From Dialister sp. UBA7295 (lineage in GTDB: Bacteria > Bacillota > Negativicutes > Veillonellales > Dialisteraceae), in contig DKQZ01000092.1 in the NCBI GenBank assembly GCA_002471975.1, forward strand, positions 4,215 to 42,968: DNA of 38,754 bases, in the 5' to 3' direction. The notes under the pieces were generated by a model. It saw only the letters and a program-made list of their open reading frames with translations. It had not been told where the DNA came from and made no database searches. Positions 1 to 8,115 of this stretch are shown piece by piece (the stretch's first letter is position 1; every line of letters begins with the position of its first letter). The position numbers and the translations under genes were made by a program.

Positions 1-250
1 CGAACCTGTCTATACCGGTCCATGTCCCTTTCAAGGCTAACTCACGAATACCGCAGCTGACACAACCCATTGTATCTGCCAGTTGACTCCAACAATCCCA
101 TATATACTCCGCGGCCGTCAGGCCGCCACCTTCCCGAACCCCGCACCCCGCACCCCGAAATCTCGAAAATATCTCTTACGGGGCTCGCCGTGGTGAGGCT
201 AACTCACGAATACCGTAACTGACTCAGCTCACAGTAACTGCCCAATGACT
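1..250 (+). repeat. Partial copies of dispersed repeat family A
   Basis: There is no credible gene before nrdD. GGCTAACTCACGAATACCG occurs at 35-53 and again at 197-215. Between them lie a GCGGCCGTCAGGCCGC hairpin (about 110-125) and a heptamer arm of ACCCCGC units (about 137-168). The same blocks recur at 10067-11172, 12122-12206, 19083-19471, 29289-29523, 30695-30900 and 38675-38754. From 250 to 440 I see only low-complexity C-rich sequence and a short TTTCATTAGAAATGAAA hairpin. Confidence 0.75.
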
Positions 251-445
251 CTAATTCTCTATTCACCCTCTATAAAAAAATTCCATACCCCGCCTGTCAG
301 GAATCGGTAAAAAAGGAAAGTCCCCATTTTACGCGCTTTTCCCCCATCTCCCGGACCTTTCCCCCGCCGAACGTTTCATTAGAAATGAAAATTGTCTCCC
401 CCGGGGTATTCCATTTTTCCCAAAATTGTTGTATTATATCTCACG

Positions 446-461
446 TCACAAGATATTGTGC
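446..461 (+). promoter_or_regulatory. NrdR box 1
   Basis: TCACAAGATATTGTGC is a near-palindrome that matches the published NrdR-box consensus (acaCwAtATaTwGtgt) at nearly all positions. It sits just upstream of the nrdD -35 element. NrdR is the zinc/ATP-cone repressor of ribonucleotide reductase genes; its gene is not in this window. Confidence 0.7.
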
Positions 462-468
462 TTACAAT

Positions 469-496
469 TTGATAAATGACCAATATTTGGTATAAT
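469..496 (+). promoter_or_regulatory. nrdD promoter
   Basis: TTGATA (469-474), a 16-nt spacer and TATAAT (491-496) form a near-consensus sigma-A promoter about 65 nt upstream of the nrdD start. It is bracketed and overlapped by the two NrdR-type boxes. Confidence 0.7.
478..493 (+). promoter_or_regulatory. NrdR box 2
   Basis: GACCAATATTTGGTAT is a weaker match to the NrdR consensus, with the CCAATATTTGG core conserved. It lies exactly 32 bp after box 1, about three helical turns, which is the usual tandem spacing. It overlaps the promoter spacer and the first bases of the -10 hexamer, a position suited to repression. Confidence 0.6.
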
Positions 497-563
497 CAAC
501 GAATAGTCACCACTGCCGATTTTATGGAGAAAATCGGCATATTTATTGAGGAGAGTGCGAAAA

Positions 564-2765
564 ATGGACAATGTGGAAGAAATTCATGTAAAAACGAACG
601 TAATAAAGCGTAACGGCCAGGAAGTGACCTTTGATATTTCCAAAATCGTAAATGCCATCACCAAGGCCAACAAGGAAGTGGAACCGGTTCACCAGATGAA
701 CGTATTCCAGATCCGCGCCGTAGCCGATACGATTGCCAAGAAAATCGCCTCCTATCCCCATGCGGTAAACGTGGAAGATATCCAGGATATGGTAGAACGG
801 GGCATCATGGAAATGAGAGGCTATGAAGTGGCCCAGAAATATGTCCGCTACCGTTACAAGAGAGAAATCTCCCGCAAGAGCAATACCACCGATGACGGCA
901 TCCTTTCCCTCATCGATCTCTCCAATGAAGAAGTGAAGCAGGAAAATTCCAACAAGAATCCTGTCATCAATTCCACCCAGCGTGACTATATGGCCGGCGA
1001 AGTATCCAAGGATCTCACCCGCCGTCTGCTGCTGCCGGAAGATATCGTAAAGGCTCATGACGAGGGGATCATCCATTTCCATGATGCCGACTATTTTGCC
1101 CAGCGTGAACACAACTGCGATCTCATCAATCTGGAAGATATGCTGCAGAATGGCACCGTCATCAGCCAGACCATGATTGAAAAACCCCATTCTTTCTTCA
1201 CTGCCTGCAACGTGACCACCCAGATCGTGGCCCAGGTGGCTTCCAACCAGTATGGCGGCCAGTCCTTTACCCTGGCCCACCTGGCTCCCTTCGTTGATAT
1301 TTCCCGCAAAAAAATTACAAAGGAAGTCATCGCCGAAAGAGAAGAAACCGGGGAAGTGCTGGATGATGAAATCATCAGCAAGATTGTGGCCCGCCGCCTG
1401 AAGGAAGAAATCAAATCCGGCATCCAGACTATCCAGTACCAGCTTATCACTCTCATGACCTGCAACGGCCAGGCTCCCTTCGTCACCATGTTCATGTACC
1501 TGGACGAAGTACCGGAAGGACAGACCCGTCAGGATCTGGCCATGATTATCGAAGAAGTGCTCCGTCAGCGCATGCAGGGCGTAAAGAATGAAAAAGGCGT
1601 ATGGATCACCCCGGCCTTCCCGAAACTCATCTACGTCCTCGATGAAGACAATATTCACGAAGACTCTCCCTACTACTACCTCACGAAGCTGTCTGCCGAA
1701 TGCACCGCCAAGCGCATGGTGCCGGACTATATTTCCGCCAGGATCATGAAGGAATACAAGAATGGCGATATTTATCCCTGCATGGGCTGCCGTTCTTTCC
1801 TCACCCCGGATATCGAAGGTCTCGGTGAAGGCGGAAAGCATAAATACTATGGCCGTTTCAATCAGGGCGTAGTCACCATCAATCTGGTAGACGTGGCCTG
1901 CTCTTCCGGCGGCGATATGGATAAATTCTGGAAGATCTTTGAAGAAAGGCTGGAACTCTGCCACCGGGCTCTCCGCTGCCGTCATGAAAGACTTCTCGGC
2001 ACCGTTTCCGACGTGGCCCCGATTCTCTGGCAGTACGGTGCCCTGGCCCGTCTGAAGAAGGGAGAAACCATCGATAAGCTCCTCTTCAACAATTACTCCA
2101 CCATTTCCCTGGGCTATGCAGGCCTCTATGAAATGTGCGTCCGCATGCTGGGCGTTTCCCACACCACCGAAGAAGGCAGGAAATTCGGTCTCGCCGTCAT
2201 GCAGAAACTGAACGACAAATGCGCCGAATGGAGAAAAGCGGAAAATATTTCCTACTCCGTCTACGGCACTCCTATGGAATCCACCACCTACAAATTCGCC
2301 AAATGCCTCCAGAAACGGTGGGGCATCATTCCGGGAGTCACCGATAAGAATTACATCACCAACAGCTACCATGTCCATGTGGCTGAAAAGATCGATGCCT
2401 TCCATAAGCTGAAATTCGAATCCGAATTCCAGAGACTCTCCCCGGGCGGCGCCATCTCCTACATCGAAGTGCCGAACATGCAGACCAATATCCCCGCCGT
2501 CCTGACGGTGATGAAGTACATCTATGAAAACATCATGTACGCAGAACTGAATACCAAGAGCGATTACTGCATGGTCTGCGGTTACGATGGAGAAATCAAA
2601 ATCGTGGAAGATGACAATGGCAAACTGGTCTGGGAATGCCCGAACTGCGGCAATCGTGACCAGCATAAGATGAGCGTGGCCAGAAGAACCTGCGGCTATA
2701 TCGGCACCCAGTTCTGGAACCAGGGAAGAACCCAGGAAATCAAGGACAGAGTGCTTCACCTGTAA
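564..2765 (+). CDS. nrdD: Anaerobic ribonucleoside-triphosphate reductase (class III)
   Basis: Catalytic subunit that reduces ribonucleotides to deoxyribonucleotides without oxygen, using a glycyl radical installed by NrdG. The 733-aa product has the family length. An N-terminal ATP-cone lies at about residues 9-100 (VIKRNGQ...FDISKI). The C-terminus has two CxxC pairs (CMVC, CPNC) forming the zinc site, then the glycyl-radical motif RTCGYIG about 23 residues from the end, with Gly711 the likely radical site. I chose the ATG at 564 behind GAGGAG (548-553); a TTG at 546 in the same frame would place the ribosome site inside the gene. It has its own NrdR-type promoter region and terminator. The activase gene nrdG is not adjacent but 8.4 kb downstream on the same strand. 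Confidence 0.97.
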   Translation: MDNVEEIHVKTNVIKRNGQEVTFDISKIVNAITKANKEVEPVHQMNVFQIRAVADTIAKKIASYPHAVNVEDIQDMVERGIMEMRGYEVAQKYVRYRYKREISRKSNTTDDGILSLIDLSNEEVKQENSNKNPVINSTQRDYMAGEVSKDLTRRLLLPEDIVKAHDEGIIHFHDADYFAQREHNCDLINLEDMLQNGTVISQTMIEKPHSFFTACNVTTQIVAQVASNQYGGQSFTLAHLAPFVDISRKKITKEVIAEREETGEVLDDEIISKIVARRLKEEIKSGIQTIQYQLITLMTCNGQAPFVTMFMYLDEVPEGQTRQDLAMIIEEVLRQRMQGVKNEKGVWITPAFPKLIYVLDEDNIHEDSPYYYLTKLSAECTAKRMVPDYISARIMKEYKNGDIYPCMGCRSFLTPDIEGLGEGGKHKYYGRFNQGVVTINLVDVACSSGGDMDKFWKIFEERLELCHRALRCRHERLLGTVSDVAPILWQYGALARLKKGETIDKLLFNNYSTISLGYAGLYEMCVRMLGVSHTTEEGRKFGLAVMQKLNDKCAEWRKAENISYSVYGTPMESTTYKFAKCLQKRWGIIPGVTDKNYITNSYHVHVAEKIDAFHKLKFESEFQRLSPGGAISYIEVPNMQTNIPAVLTVMKYIYENIMYAELNTKSDYCMVCGYDGEIKIVEDDNGKLVWECPNCGNRDQHKMSVARRTCGYIGTQFWNQGRTQEIKDRVLHL

Positions 2766-2781
2766 GATCTGGAAATAGAAA

Positions 2782-2809
2782 AGAGCTGTGCATGGGCACA
2801 GCTCTTTTT
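2782..2809 (+). terminator. Rho-independent terminator of nrdD (left copy)
   Basis: AGAGCTGTGC, a 4-nt loop, GCACAGCTCT and then T5, 16 nt after the nrdD stop. The hairpin and its flanks (2779-2815) recur at 4409-4445 with three mismatches in 37 nt. Confidence 0.9.
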
Positions 2810-2913
2810 GCGTGGAAATCAGTGTAGGAAGGAAAGCCTACTCCATATTGGTCATTTCGTTTCATCTGCACTTTTGATATAATAAAAATATCTATCGATA
2901 TCCGGAGGCAGGC

Positions 2914-3585
2914 GTGATCATGGACATTCAAAAATATATCCCACCAGAATTGACCAACAAATTTGAGTTTGACAGTTACGGCCATGCAATAGAAATACTG
3001 ACTGAAGCGTTCCCGGAAGAATGGCGCGAGTTACGTGAATGTCTGCAGAAACTAGAAATTACCAGAGATGATATCATTCAAGAGGGCGGCAATGAAAGCC
3101 CTATACCTAAAAAATTTGATGAAGTTTTATATCCTTACGGCTGGAAAGAAATCAAAATTACCGGGGATTTAATCGTAAAAATGTACCCGCGAAGAGCAAA
3201 CCAACGTGGACGCTTTTCCAATGAACCGTTTGACCAAAAAACGATTGTAGGGTATATTGATGGGCATAATATCGACTTCGTAAAGAATAAAGTTGCTTTC
3301 GATTTAGAATGGAACAGTAAAGATCAAACTTTCGATCGTGATTTGCTCGCAATGCGGACGTATTTTGATTGCGGCTTGATTGAAGTAGGCATCATTGTGA
3401 CACGTTCTGAAGATCTAAACGAGATATTCAAAACTACTCTAGACAATAAAGGCAATCCGATTATGAAAAAATATGGTGCCTCAACAACATGGATGGGAAA
3501 ATTGATCCCGCGCCTGAAATCAAGGCGAAACGGTGGTTGTCCTATCTTGGCAATCGGCATTAAGAAAACATGTATGAAAGAGTAA
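2914..3585 (+). CDS. BglII/BstYI-family type II restriction endonuclease
   Basis: Predicted to cut unmethylated DNA at a short palindrome as the R half of a type II system. At 223 aa it has the size of BglII-type enzymes. The central segment has a PD-(D/E)XK-like core with His118, Asp121 and, eleven residues on, Glu132-Trp-Asn134-Ser-Lys136, followed by DQTFDRDL; I recognise this as the BglII/BstYI family pattern. The start is GTG 2914, five nt after CGGAGG (2903-2908); ATG 2920 is the alternative. The methylase gene follows after 4 nt. The family cuts sites such as AGATCT and RGATCY, but the specificity of this enzyme cannot be read from sequence. Codon use and A+T content differ from neighbouring genes, consistent with acquisition. 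Confidence 0.85.
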   Translation: MIMDIQKYIPPELTNKFEFDSYGHAIEILTEAFPEEWRELRECLQKLEITRDDIIQEGGNESPIPKKFDEVLYPYGWKEIKITGDLIVKMYPRRANQRGRFSNEPFDQKTIVGYIDGHNIDFVKNKVAFDLEWNSKDQTFDRDLLAMRTYFDCGLIEVGIIVTRSEDLNEIFKTTLDNKGNPIMKKYGASTTWMGKLIPRLKSRRNGGCPILAIGIKKTCMKE

Positions 3586-3589
3586 CATC

Positions 3590-4273
3590 ATGGAAGATAT
3601 CAATTTAACAATAAAAAATTTCCAAGAATTCACCAAAGGGAAAAAATATCGGACCATTTACGCCGATCCACCGTGGCAGTTTCAAAATCGGACTGGAAAG
3701 GTTGCTCCAGAGCATAAACGACTAAGACGATACGAAACATTGACGCTTGATCAAATCAAACAACTACCAGTTAGAGAAATATCAGATGAAAAATGCCATT
3801 TATACTTATGGGTTCCTAACGCCCTACTTCCTGAAGGGCTTGAGGTTATGAAAGTTTGGGGATTTGAATATAAGACAAACTTGATCTGGGAAAAAATCCG
3901 GCATGATGGTCAACCTGACGGTCGAGGCGTCGGATTTTATTTTCGCAATGTAACGGAGATATTGCTTTTCGGCATTAAAGGCAATAATAACAGAACGTTA
4001 CAGCCGGGACGTTCACAAGTTAATTTACTACGGACGCAGAAACGGGAACATTCCCGAAAGCCGGATGAATTCGTCAATTTAATCGAGGCCTGTTCGCCAG
4101 GTCCTTATATAGAATTGTTCGCCCGCGGTGTCCGCGCCAATTGGGACGTGTGGGGAAATCAAGCTAACGATGATTATGAACCAGATTGGCATACATACTC
4201 GAATCACACCACCCACACAAGCGGGCAAGCTATACAACAATTAGAACTTTTTCCCCAAAAGTACAATGATTAA
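3590..4273 (+). CDS. MT-A70 family adenine-specific DNA methyltransferase
   Basis: Predicted N6-adenine methylase protecting host DNA from the upstream endonuclease. The 227-aa protein has the catalytic DPPW motif at residues 26-29 (YADPPW) and a C-terminal SAM-binding segment (HSRKPDEFVNLIE...YIELFARG), the permuted order typical of MT-A70-like bacterial methylases. The start ATG is 4 nt after the R stop, so the two genes are probably cotranscribed and coupled. There is no specificity subunit or translocase, so this is a simple type II pair. An imperfect terminator follows at 4274-4319. Confidence 0.92.
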   Translation: MEDINLTIKNFQEFTKGKKYRTIYADPPWQFQNRTGKVAPEHKRLRRYETLTLDQIKQLPVREISDEKCHLYLWVPNALLPEGLEVMKVWGFEYKTNLIWEKIRHDGQPDGRGVGFYFRNVTEILLFGIKGNNNRTLQPGRSQVNLLRTQKREHSRKPDEFVNLIEACSPGPYIELFARGVRANWDVWGNQANDDYEPDWHTYSNHTTHTSGQAIQQLELFPQKYND

Positions 4274-4319
4274 AAGAGGCTGCTGCATGTTCACACATGC
4301 GACAACCTCTTCTTTTTCT
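4274..4319 (+). terminator. Terminator of the R-M genes
   Basis: AGAGGCTGCTGCATG pairs imperfectly with CATGCGACAACCTCT (about 4275-4310) and is followed by a T-rich tract (4311-4319). It lies directly after the methylase stop. Confidence 0.65.
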
Positions 4320-4408
4320 AGTTCTTTTCCTAATGTAAGGACTGGACTAAATGCGGCCAGAGCTGACGACTTTAAAATGGAGAATCTGCATACTGTTAGA
4401 GTCAGGTA

Positions 4409-4445
4409 AAAAGAGCTGTGCCCGGGCACAGCTCTTTTTTCGTGG
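4409..4445 (+). repeat. Right copy of the duplicated nrdD terminator
   Basis: This 37-nt segment repeats 2779-2815 with three substitutions. The stem AGAGCTGTGC/GCACAGCTCT and T tract are intact, so it can still terminate transcription. It marks the right border of the R-M cassette. Confidence 0.85.
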
Positions 4446-4461
4446 GGTAAATATGGGAATC

Positions 4462-4573
4462 GTGATTCATTATTCATTATTCGTTATTCGTTGTTCATTG
4501 TTCATTGTTCGTGATTCACCATTCGCTATCGGCCATTAGCCATTAGCCGTTAGCAATCAGCCATCAGTGATTG
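4462..4573 (+). repeat. Heptamer array, 16 units
   Basis: The sequence divides without gaps into sixteen 7-nt units: GTGATTC, ATTATTC x2, GTTATTC, GTTGTTC, ATTGTTC x2, GTGATTC, ACCATTC, GCTATCG, GCCATTA x2, GCCGTTA, GCAATCA, GCCATCA, GTGATTG. The phase is exact while the unit sequence drifts from an ATTATTC type to a GCCATTA type. It starts 16 nt after the right border of the R-M cassette. Confidence 0.85.
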
Positions 4574-4589
4574 ACCATATCCTCAGCAG

Positions 4590-4619
4590 CACCTTCCCCG
4601 GAATCAATCAGGGAAGGTG
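4590..4619 (-). terminator. Inverted repeat downstream of the SWIM operon
   Basis: CACCTTCCC (4590-4598) and GGGAAGGTG (4611-4619) can form a stem just after the end of the minus-strand SWIM operon. No T tract follows on the minus strand, so it is at best a weak terminator or processing stem. Confidence 0.35.
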
Positions 4620-4625
4620 GATGAA

Positions 4626-5036
4626 TCATTTTCCTTTATGTTTCCCGAGGAATTCCAGCAGCTTTTCTTCCAGCAGCCGTTTACGGGGATAGGTCACAAG
4701 CCATTTCTCTGCCAGCTTCCGGGCCGCTTCTTTCCCTCCGGTAAAGTGACTGATGTGTTCCAGCTGGCAGATCAGATCTTCATAATCTGCCCGTTTTTTA
4801 GCCGTAAGGACATCAGCCTCCGCATGATCGATGTAAGCCTGAAAGATTTCTTCGGCATAATCCTTCTTCAGCATCCTGGCATAGGCCCCTATTTCATAAA
4901 GGTCAGGCATGCCGGAATGGGCGGTTTTTTTGAAAATCATCTCATAGAGGGCTGTCTTATCCCTTTCCTCCGAAAGGAGCCCCAGCTGTTCGCCGCGGTA
5001 TTCAAAGGAGGGAAGCATTTTGTCCCGGTAAACCGG
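4626..5036 (-). pseudogene. C-terminal part of SWIM paralogue 1, cut off by an in-frame TGA
   Basis: This 136-codon continuation is in the same frame as the preceding 422-codon part; only the TGA at 5037-5039 separates them. It ends with the C-terminal motif shared by all three paralogues (GGKEAARKLAEKW, then P-x-x-R-L-L and L-x-E-F-L). An internal ATG at 5018 could start a 130-aa fragment, but no convincing ribosome site precedes it. The full gene, read through the TGA, would be about 560 aa, matching its sisters (562 and 591 aa). It may be a recent pseudogene, a readthrough case or a sequencing error. Confidence 0.7.
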
Positions 5037-6305
5037 TCATTCCTCTTTGCTGAGAAGTTTCCTGATCCGGTGATAAATATTTCTCTGCTCCTCGTGAGAC
5101 TCATGATGGAACCGGTCCAGAAGTTCATCTGCCACCTTTTTCCGGTCTCCCGCTTCCTCATAAAGCTTGAGCAGACGGTCCGAATATTCCTTCACCAGGA
5201 GAGGATTGGCTGCATCCAGTTTCCTGCTTTCTTCAAGGATGGAAATGACCTTCTTCTTGTCGCCCCTGTTTTCCGCTTTATTCATACATATATCCCGGAC
5301 ATCGGCAAACTGCCAGTGCTCATGACACCAGGCATCCACTTCCGCCTCATCCGCCCCCAGTTCTTCCATGAGGCCGATTCTCTTTCTTACCTTTGGCCGG
5401 TGGAGAAAGGTTTCCGAAACCGGCGCCTTTCCATGCTCTTTTTCAAAAAGTTCCAAAGTTCGGTCAATCTCTTTCAGTTCTTCCCGCCAGTCATCAGGAG
5501 TAGTCAGTTCTTCATCCAGAAAATCCTCCATGGTTTCATAAAGAATTTCCCTTATGCTGTCATCATTCATCCGGGCTTTGAGCCAGCTTTTGACGAGATT
5601 TTTTCCATCCGTTCCCGGAAGGCGGATTATCTTTTTCCAGATGTCCATGCAGGAATCCATAATGGATTCGATATCACTGAAATCATCATAAATCACGTCA
5701 TTGAGTCTCAGGAAAACATCGGTGGACAGCCGGAATGCTTCTTCATAGCTTTTCCGGTTCCACAGCTCCTCTGCCGTGTCCTCCAGCAGGGAACACACAT
5801 TTCGCTGAAAGACGCAGGACTCTATGGCGTTCAGGAAGGAATGGTCCCTGTAAGGTTCAAAGAATTCGTCCATCATCCGACTGACTTTTTTCAGCTGCGC
5901 TTCGGGACTGCGGGCAGAATAGCGGAAAGCAATCCGGTTAGCCGTATATTCATCCTTTGCCAGGTCAAGGACCAGATTCATCAGCTCATCCCGTGAAAGG
6001 TCCCTGATATAGCTGGAAACGTCCAGATGAGAAACAGGTCTTTCTTTTTCTTCTGCTGCCAGAAGGACCGCCGCCATGTGTTTGCAGTGATTTCCGTCTG
6101 CCGCATCCATACAGCCGCAGAACATAGTCTTCGGCAGGCCATCTTTCATCAGGATATTCACCCGATAATTCCAGGTACCGCCCACCAGGGCTGAAATCCG
6201 GTCTCCCTGTATATCCAGTTGACTGATGGCGCCCTCTTCCCAGTACGCCTTTCCCTCTTCCAGTGTTATATTCCTGAATTTCTTTCTCCAGTTTTTGTCA
6301 ATCAT
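5037..6305 (-). CDS. SWIM zinc-finger protein, paralogue 1 (ends early at TGA)
   Basis: The 422-aa product begins MIDKNW, aligning with the starts of the other two paralogues, with GGGGGA 7 nt upstream; in-frame codons up to 6377 are probably untranslated. The SWIM finger CGC...CKH (C-x-C-x(n)-C-x-H) lies at about residues 60-75, followed by HMAAVLL. SWIM domains bind DNA or protein in many contexts. The rest is helix-rich without a catalytic motif I recognise. It shares C-M-D-I-W-K with its sisters. The TGA falls at R-I-R-K-L-L-S-K-E-E-*, where paralogue 3 has R-I-R-Q-L-S-P-A-V-D-W, so the stop replaces a Trp codon. Last gene of the operon; 121 bp separate it from paralogue 2. Function unknown. 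Confidence 0.75.
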   Translation of the reverse strand: MIDKNWRKKFRNITLEEGKAYWEEGAISQLDIQGDRISALVGGTWNYRVNILMKDGLPKTMFCGCMDAADGNHCKHMAAVLLAAEEKERPVSHLDVSSYIRDLSRDELMNLVLDLAKDEYTANRIAFRYSARSPEAQLKKVSRMMDEFFEPYRDHSFLNAIESCVFQRNVCSLLEDTAEELWNRKSYEEAFRLSTDVFLRLNDVIYDDFSDIESIMDSCMDIWKKIIRLPGTDGKNLVKSWLKARMNDDSIREILYETMEDFLDEELTTPDDWREELKEIDRTLELFEKEHGKAPVSETFLHRPKVRKRIGLMEELGADEAEVDAWCHEHWQFADVRDICMNKAENRGDKKKVISILEESRKLDAANPLLVKEYSDRLLKLYEEAGDRKKVADELLDRFHHESHEEQRNIYHRIRKLLSKEE

Positions 6306-6426
6306 AAGAATTCCCCCAGTGCTCCCCAGATACTCATCGACAACGGCCGATTCATTATTTCCGGTCAAGAGCCCCAAATCGTTTTTCTGTCAGTGTGGCA
6401 GGCCTCTTGTTATCCGGACAGAAGAC

Positions 6427-8115
6427 TCAGAAAAGAGTCCCATCCTCCGCGATTTCTATTTCCTTATTCTTTTTCAGATAATTTTCCATTTCACTGACCA
6501 GAAGTTTTCTCGTGGGATATGCGGCCATCCATTCTTTTGCCAGCTTCCGGGCCAGCGCTTTTCCGCCTTTGTACTGCTGCAGCCTGTAAAGGCAGGAAAT
6601 AAGGACCGAATAGGCATACCGGCTGCGGGAATCGACCGCATAGGACTCCAGAAATTGTTTATAGCAGTGAAGGATTTCCTGATCATACTTCCCTGAAAGA
6701 AGCGGGCCATATTCATCAATCAGGTCCATATCCCCATTTTTCATGATTTCCTGGTACAGTTCCTCTTTCAGGTCTTCCTCTGCCAGGATCTCACACCTTG
6801 TTTTCCCGTCCCTCACATGGGCAATGAGCTCACCTCGGGAGGATTTCCATTTCTCCTTCGGGCAGAGATTTTTGATTTCCCTGAATTCTTCGAGGCTGTT
6901 ATAGGAACTATGGAGGAAGATGAGGACCCGGTTTTCCAGTTCCTTTTCCCTGTTTCCTGTCTCATGGTAAGCTTTCACCAGTTCCCTGGCGATGCTTTCC
7001 AGGTCATAGTCCCTGGCGGCTCTCCCCTTGTCCTCTTCCAGGAGGGGAATCAGGCCCTCCCAGTCCTTCCCCAGTTCCAGTTTCCACTTGTAGTGGTCCC
7101 TGACTTCTTTATAGGAAATATGGGCTCTCTCATAGTCCGCAATTTCCTTTGGCGCCATGGAAAGCCGCTCCATGAGGAGAATCCTGTCCATCATCATGAC
7201 GCCAAGAGACCCATAGGAAGAACCGGCCGGAGGCTTTCCCCCGTTTTTGATGCCGATATCGATTTCCCGGTCCAGCTTTTTCAGGGCTTCCCTGTTTTCC
7301 TCTTCCGACCAGAGCTCTTCTTCTATAAAATTTGAAATCAGGTCCTGCAGATATTCATCGGTGGAATCCTTCTTTGCGATTTTCAGGAGCCTTTCCCGGA
7401 TGGCCTTTTTCTCCGTATCAGAGCAGGCACCCACGATTTCTTTCCAGATATCCATGCACCGGTCATAGGAGCCTTCCATGTCGGAGTCCACATATTCTTC
7501 CGCGTCATTCAACGCAAAGAAGACGTAGAGGGAGAGCTCGAAGGCATCCATGTAATGACCCTCACTCACAAGAGTCTCCACCCGCTCATCCAGAAAGTGA
7601 TCGATATCCGCGAAAAAAACGTCGGCTTCCATATAATCGACATATTCACTGCCAAATTCATCGAAAATATCATCGGCCTCCTTTTTCAGCTTCTTCATCA
7701 GGGCATCAGAAATTTTTTGGGAAAAACGGACGAGGAAATCGTTGGCCAGCTCCTCATGATTCCTGATGACCTCAAGGGCCCAGGCATTCAGCTTTTCCCT
7801 GGGCATTTCCTTTACGATTTCTTCCAGTTCATCCGAGCTCCCGGCACCATCCTTCCTTTCCTCCGCCTTGAAGAGGACGGCTGCCATGTGTTTGCAGTAA
7901 TTTCCTTCCACCGCATAGGGGCAAGAGCAGCGCAGGGAATCGGGGAATCCATCTTTCAGCTCAATCGTCACCCGATAATCGTAATTCCCGCTCACCACCG
8001 CGGTAATCCGATCATTCTGTATTTTTAAATCTTTCACGGCGCCATTGTCCGCATAGTCTTCTCCCTTTTCCAGAATAGAATCGGGAAATAAATGGGTCCA
8101 GTTCTTTTTCGTCAT
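6427..8115 (-). CDS. SWIM zinc-finger protein, paralogue 2
   Basis: 562-aa protein starting MTKKNW behind GGAGGAA. The SWIM finger is CSCPYA...CKHMAAVLF near residues 60-75. A long, probably all-helical, solenoid-like region follows, then the shared C-terminal motif GGKALARKLAKEW...P-T-R-K-L-L. Its ATG overlaps the stop of paralogue 3 in ATGA (8112-8115), so the pair is translationally coupled. No ATPase, nuclease or transposase motif is visible. SWIM proteins sometimes sit with MoxR/VWA chaperone genes, but none is present here. Function unknown. Confidence 0.8.
   Translation of the reverse strand: MTKKNWTHLFPDSILEKGEDYADNGAVKDLKIQNDRITAVVSGNYDYRVTIELKDGFPDSLRCSCPYAVEGNYCKHMAAVLFKAEERKDGAGSSDELEEIVKEMPREKLNAWALEVIRNHEELANDFLVRFSQKISDALMKKLKKEADDIFDEFGSEYVDYMEADVFFADIDHFLDERVETLVSEGHYMDAFELSLYVFFALNDAEEYVDSDMEGSYDRCMDIWKEIVGACSDTEKKAIRERLLKIAKKDSTDEYLQDLISNFIEEELWSEEENREALKKLDREIDIGIKNGGKPPAGSSYGSLGVMMMDRILLMERLSMAPKEIADYERAHISYKEVRDHYKWKLELGKDWEGLIPLLEEDKGRAARDYDLESIARELVKAYHETGNREKELENRVLIFLHSSYNSLEEFREIKNLCPKEKWKSSRGELIAHVRDGKTRCEILAEEDLKEELYQEIMKNGDMDLIDEYGPLLSGKYDQEILHCYKQFLESYAVDSRSRYAYSVLISCLYRLQQYKGGKALARKLAKEWMAAYPTRKLLVSEMENYLKKNKEIEIAEDGTLF

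Larger units (their letters stand above)
2779..4445 (+). mobile_element. Type II restriction-modification cassette bounded by 37-nt direct repeats
   Basis: The segment from one copy of the nrdD terminator (2779-2815) to the other (4409-4445) holds only the R and M genes, a promoter-like TATAAT (2878-2883) and an internal terminator. It is visibly A+T-richer than nrdD and the SWIM genes on either side, with different codon preferences. Direct repeats of host sequence at both borders suggest insertion by duplication of, or recombination at, the terminator. No transposase or integrase is present, so the mechanism is unknown. Confidence 0.6.

Noticed and set aside
543..2759. Very long minus-strand open frame opposite nrdD
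   Set aside because: It mirrors nrdD codon by codon, is full of His/Phe runs typical of antisense frames, and has no ribosome site or family.
2779..4445. Prophage or integrative element carrying the R-M genes
   Set aside because: No integrase, phage or conjugation gene is present; only the two R-M genes and terminators lie between the repeats.
4462..4573. CRISPR-like reading of the heptamer array
   Set aside because: Units are only 7 nt and contiguous, with no spacers.
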